In this document: positions 13,514-13,913 of the stretch, one piece after another
Layout: each line of letters opens with the position of its first letter
Position numbering within the stretch: the first letter of the stretch is position 1
The notes under the pieces: generated by a model
What the model was told of the DNA's origin: nothing
The model's database searches: none
Seen by the model: the letters and a program-made list of their open reading frames with translations, nothing else
DNA from: Alcanivorax sp.
Lineage (GTDB): Bacteria > Pseudomonadota > Gammaproteobacteria > Pseudomonadales > Alcanivoracaceae
Length of the DNA: 13,913 nucleotides
Direction of reading: 5' to 3'
NCBI GenBank assembly: GCA_007135015.1
Contig: SLJS01000304.1
Location: 1 to 13,913, forward strand
Program-made: the position numbers and the translations under genes

Positions 13514-13912
13514 TCAGACCAGTGCGGTGCCTTCGAGCAGGCCCACCGAACGCAGATTCCGGTACCAGATTTCCATGGGGTAGTCGCGAATGAAGCCGGC
13601 GCCCCCCATGAGCTGTACCCCGTTGGTGCCGATTTCCATGCCCTTTTCCGCACACAGGACCCGGGCGAGGCAGGCTTCGCGATGAAAAGGCAGCCCCTGT
13701 TCCGCCCGGCTCGCCGCGCGCCAGGTCAGCAGGCGCATGGCGTCGAGCTCGATGGCGATGTCCGAGACCATGAAGGCCACGGACTGGCGGTACGCAATGG
13801 GCTCACCGAAAGCGTGGCGTTCCTTGACGTATTCGCTGACCAGATCGAGCACCGCCTGGCCGCAACCGACGGCCAGCGCGCAGGTGCCAATCCGGGAGAG
13901 ATCCACCAGACG
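13514..13912 (-). CDS. Acyl-CoA dehydrogenase, C-terminal part (cut by the window edge)
   Basis: The reading frame is open to the right edge, so the N-terminal and middle domains lie outside the window. The GTG near 13906 is internal: the codons before it continue the family sequence as RLVDLSRIG. The visible part of about 132 residues is the C-terminal helical domain: AVGCGQAVLDLVSEYVKERHAFGEPIA, QSVAFMVSDIAIELDAMRLL, GTNGVQLMGGAGFIRDYPMEIWYRN and a final GLLEGTALV. The Glu of EGT fits the catalytic base of the family, but the protein stops four residues after it (ALV after EGT), without the usual tail of about 20 residues (the Q..I..ARxxLG region seen in the neighbouring gene). It may work with that neighbour as a pair. 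Confidence 0.9.
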   Translation of the reverse strand, partial: RLVDLSRIGTCALAVGCGQAVLDLVSEYVKERHAFGEPIAYRQSVAFMVSDIAIELDAMRLLTWRAASRAEQGLPFHREACLARVLCAEKGMEIGTNGVQLMGGAGFIRDYPMEIWYRNLRSVGLLEGTALV

Positions 13913-13913
13913 C

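Overview
The window is GC-rich chromosomal DNA from a gammaproteobacterium. The run trxB, aat, bpt, infA, clpA, clpS, cspD, icd and then nudJ, mnmA, hflD follows the order I recall from Pseudomonas aeruginosa (around PA2616 to PA2627), and each protein resembles gammaproteobacterial families. Differences from that layout, such as moaCDE inserted after icd and two acyl-CoA dehydrogenases after hflD, point away from Pseudomonas itself. A Chromatiales/Ectothiorhodospiraceae-like host is my guess and is not proven by the sequence.

Layout. Positions 205-2646 (+) hold trxB, aat and bpt, closely spaced and probably one transcript. A 307-bp spacer with several small hairpins and a candidate promoter leads to infA (2954-3172, +). 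infA converges on clpS-clpA (6102 down to 3412, -) across a dense hairpin-repeat element. A 225-bp divergent promoter region separates clpS from cspD (6328-6630, +). cspD converges on icd (7897 down to 6635, -) with only 4 bp between the stops. A 553-bp gene-free stretch (7898-8450) carries the icd promoter and leader, then a second hairpin-repeat element with a 76-bp palindrome in its centre. moaC-moaD-moaE (9646 down to 8451, -) and nudJ-mnmA-hflD (9759-11943, +) are two compact divergent operons with start/stop overlaps. A 352-bp gene-free stretch (11944-12295) has heptamer repeats, hairpins and a terminator. Two acyl-CoA dehydrogenase genes on the minus strand reach the right edge; the second is cut by it.

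How the genes work together. aat and bpt attach Leu/Phe to the N-termini of proteins, ClpS recognises such N-degrons, and ClpA unfolds the cargo for ClpP (not in the window). The bacterial N-degron pathway except the peptidase is therefore here. moaCDE make the middle part of molybdopterin synthesis. nudJ-mnmA-hflD is a conserved housekeeping set including tRNA 2-thiouridylation.

The least explained content is intergenic. Two elements (3181-3420 and 8132-8450) are built from units of about 22-26 nt: a conserved 11-nt linker (consensus CTTCCRGYACG) alternating with short hairpins whose stems differ from unit to unit while mostly staying self-complementary. In each element the units run in opposite directions on the two sides of a shared central hairpin. 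Degenerate heptamer repeats (NGTCRGT) occur at three gene ends. I do not recognise this repeat family, and it is the best candidate here for something undescribed.
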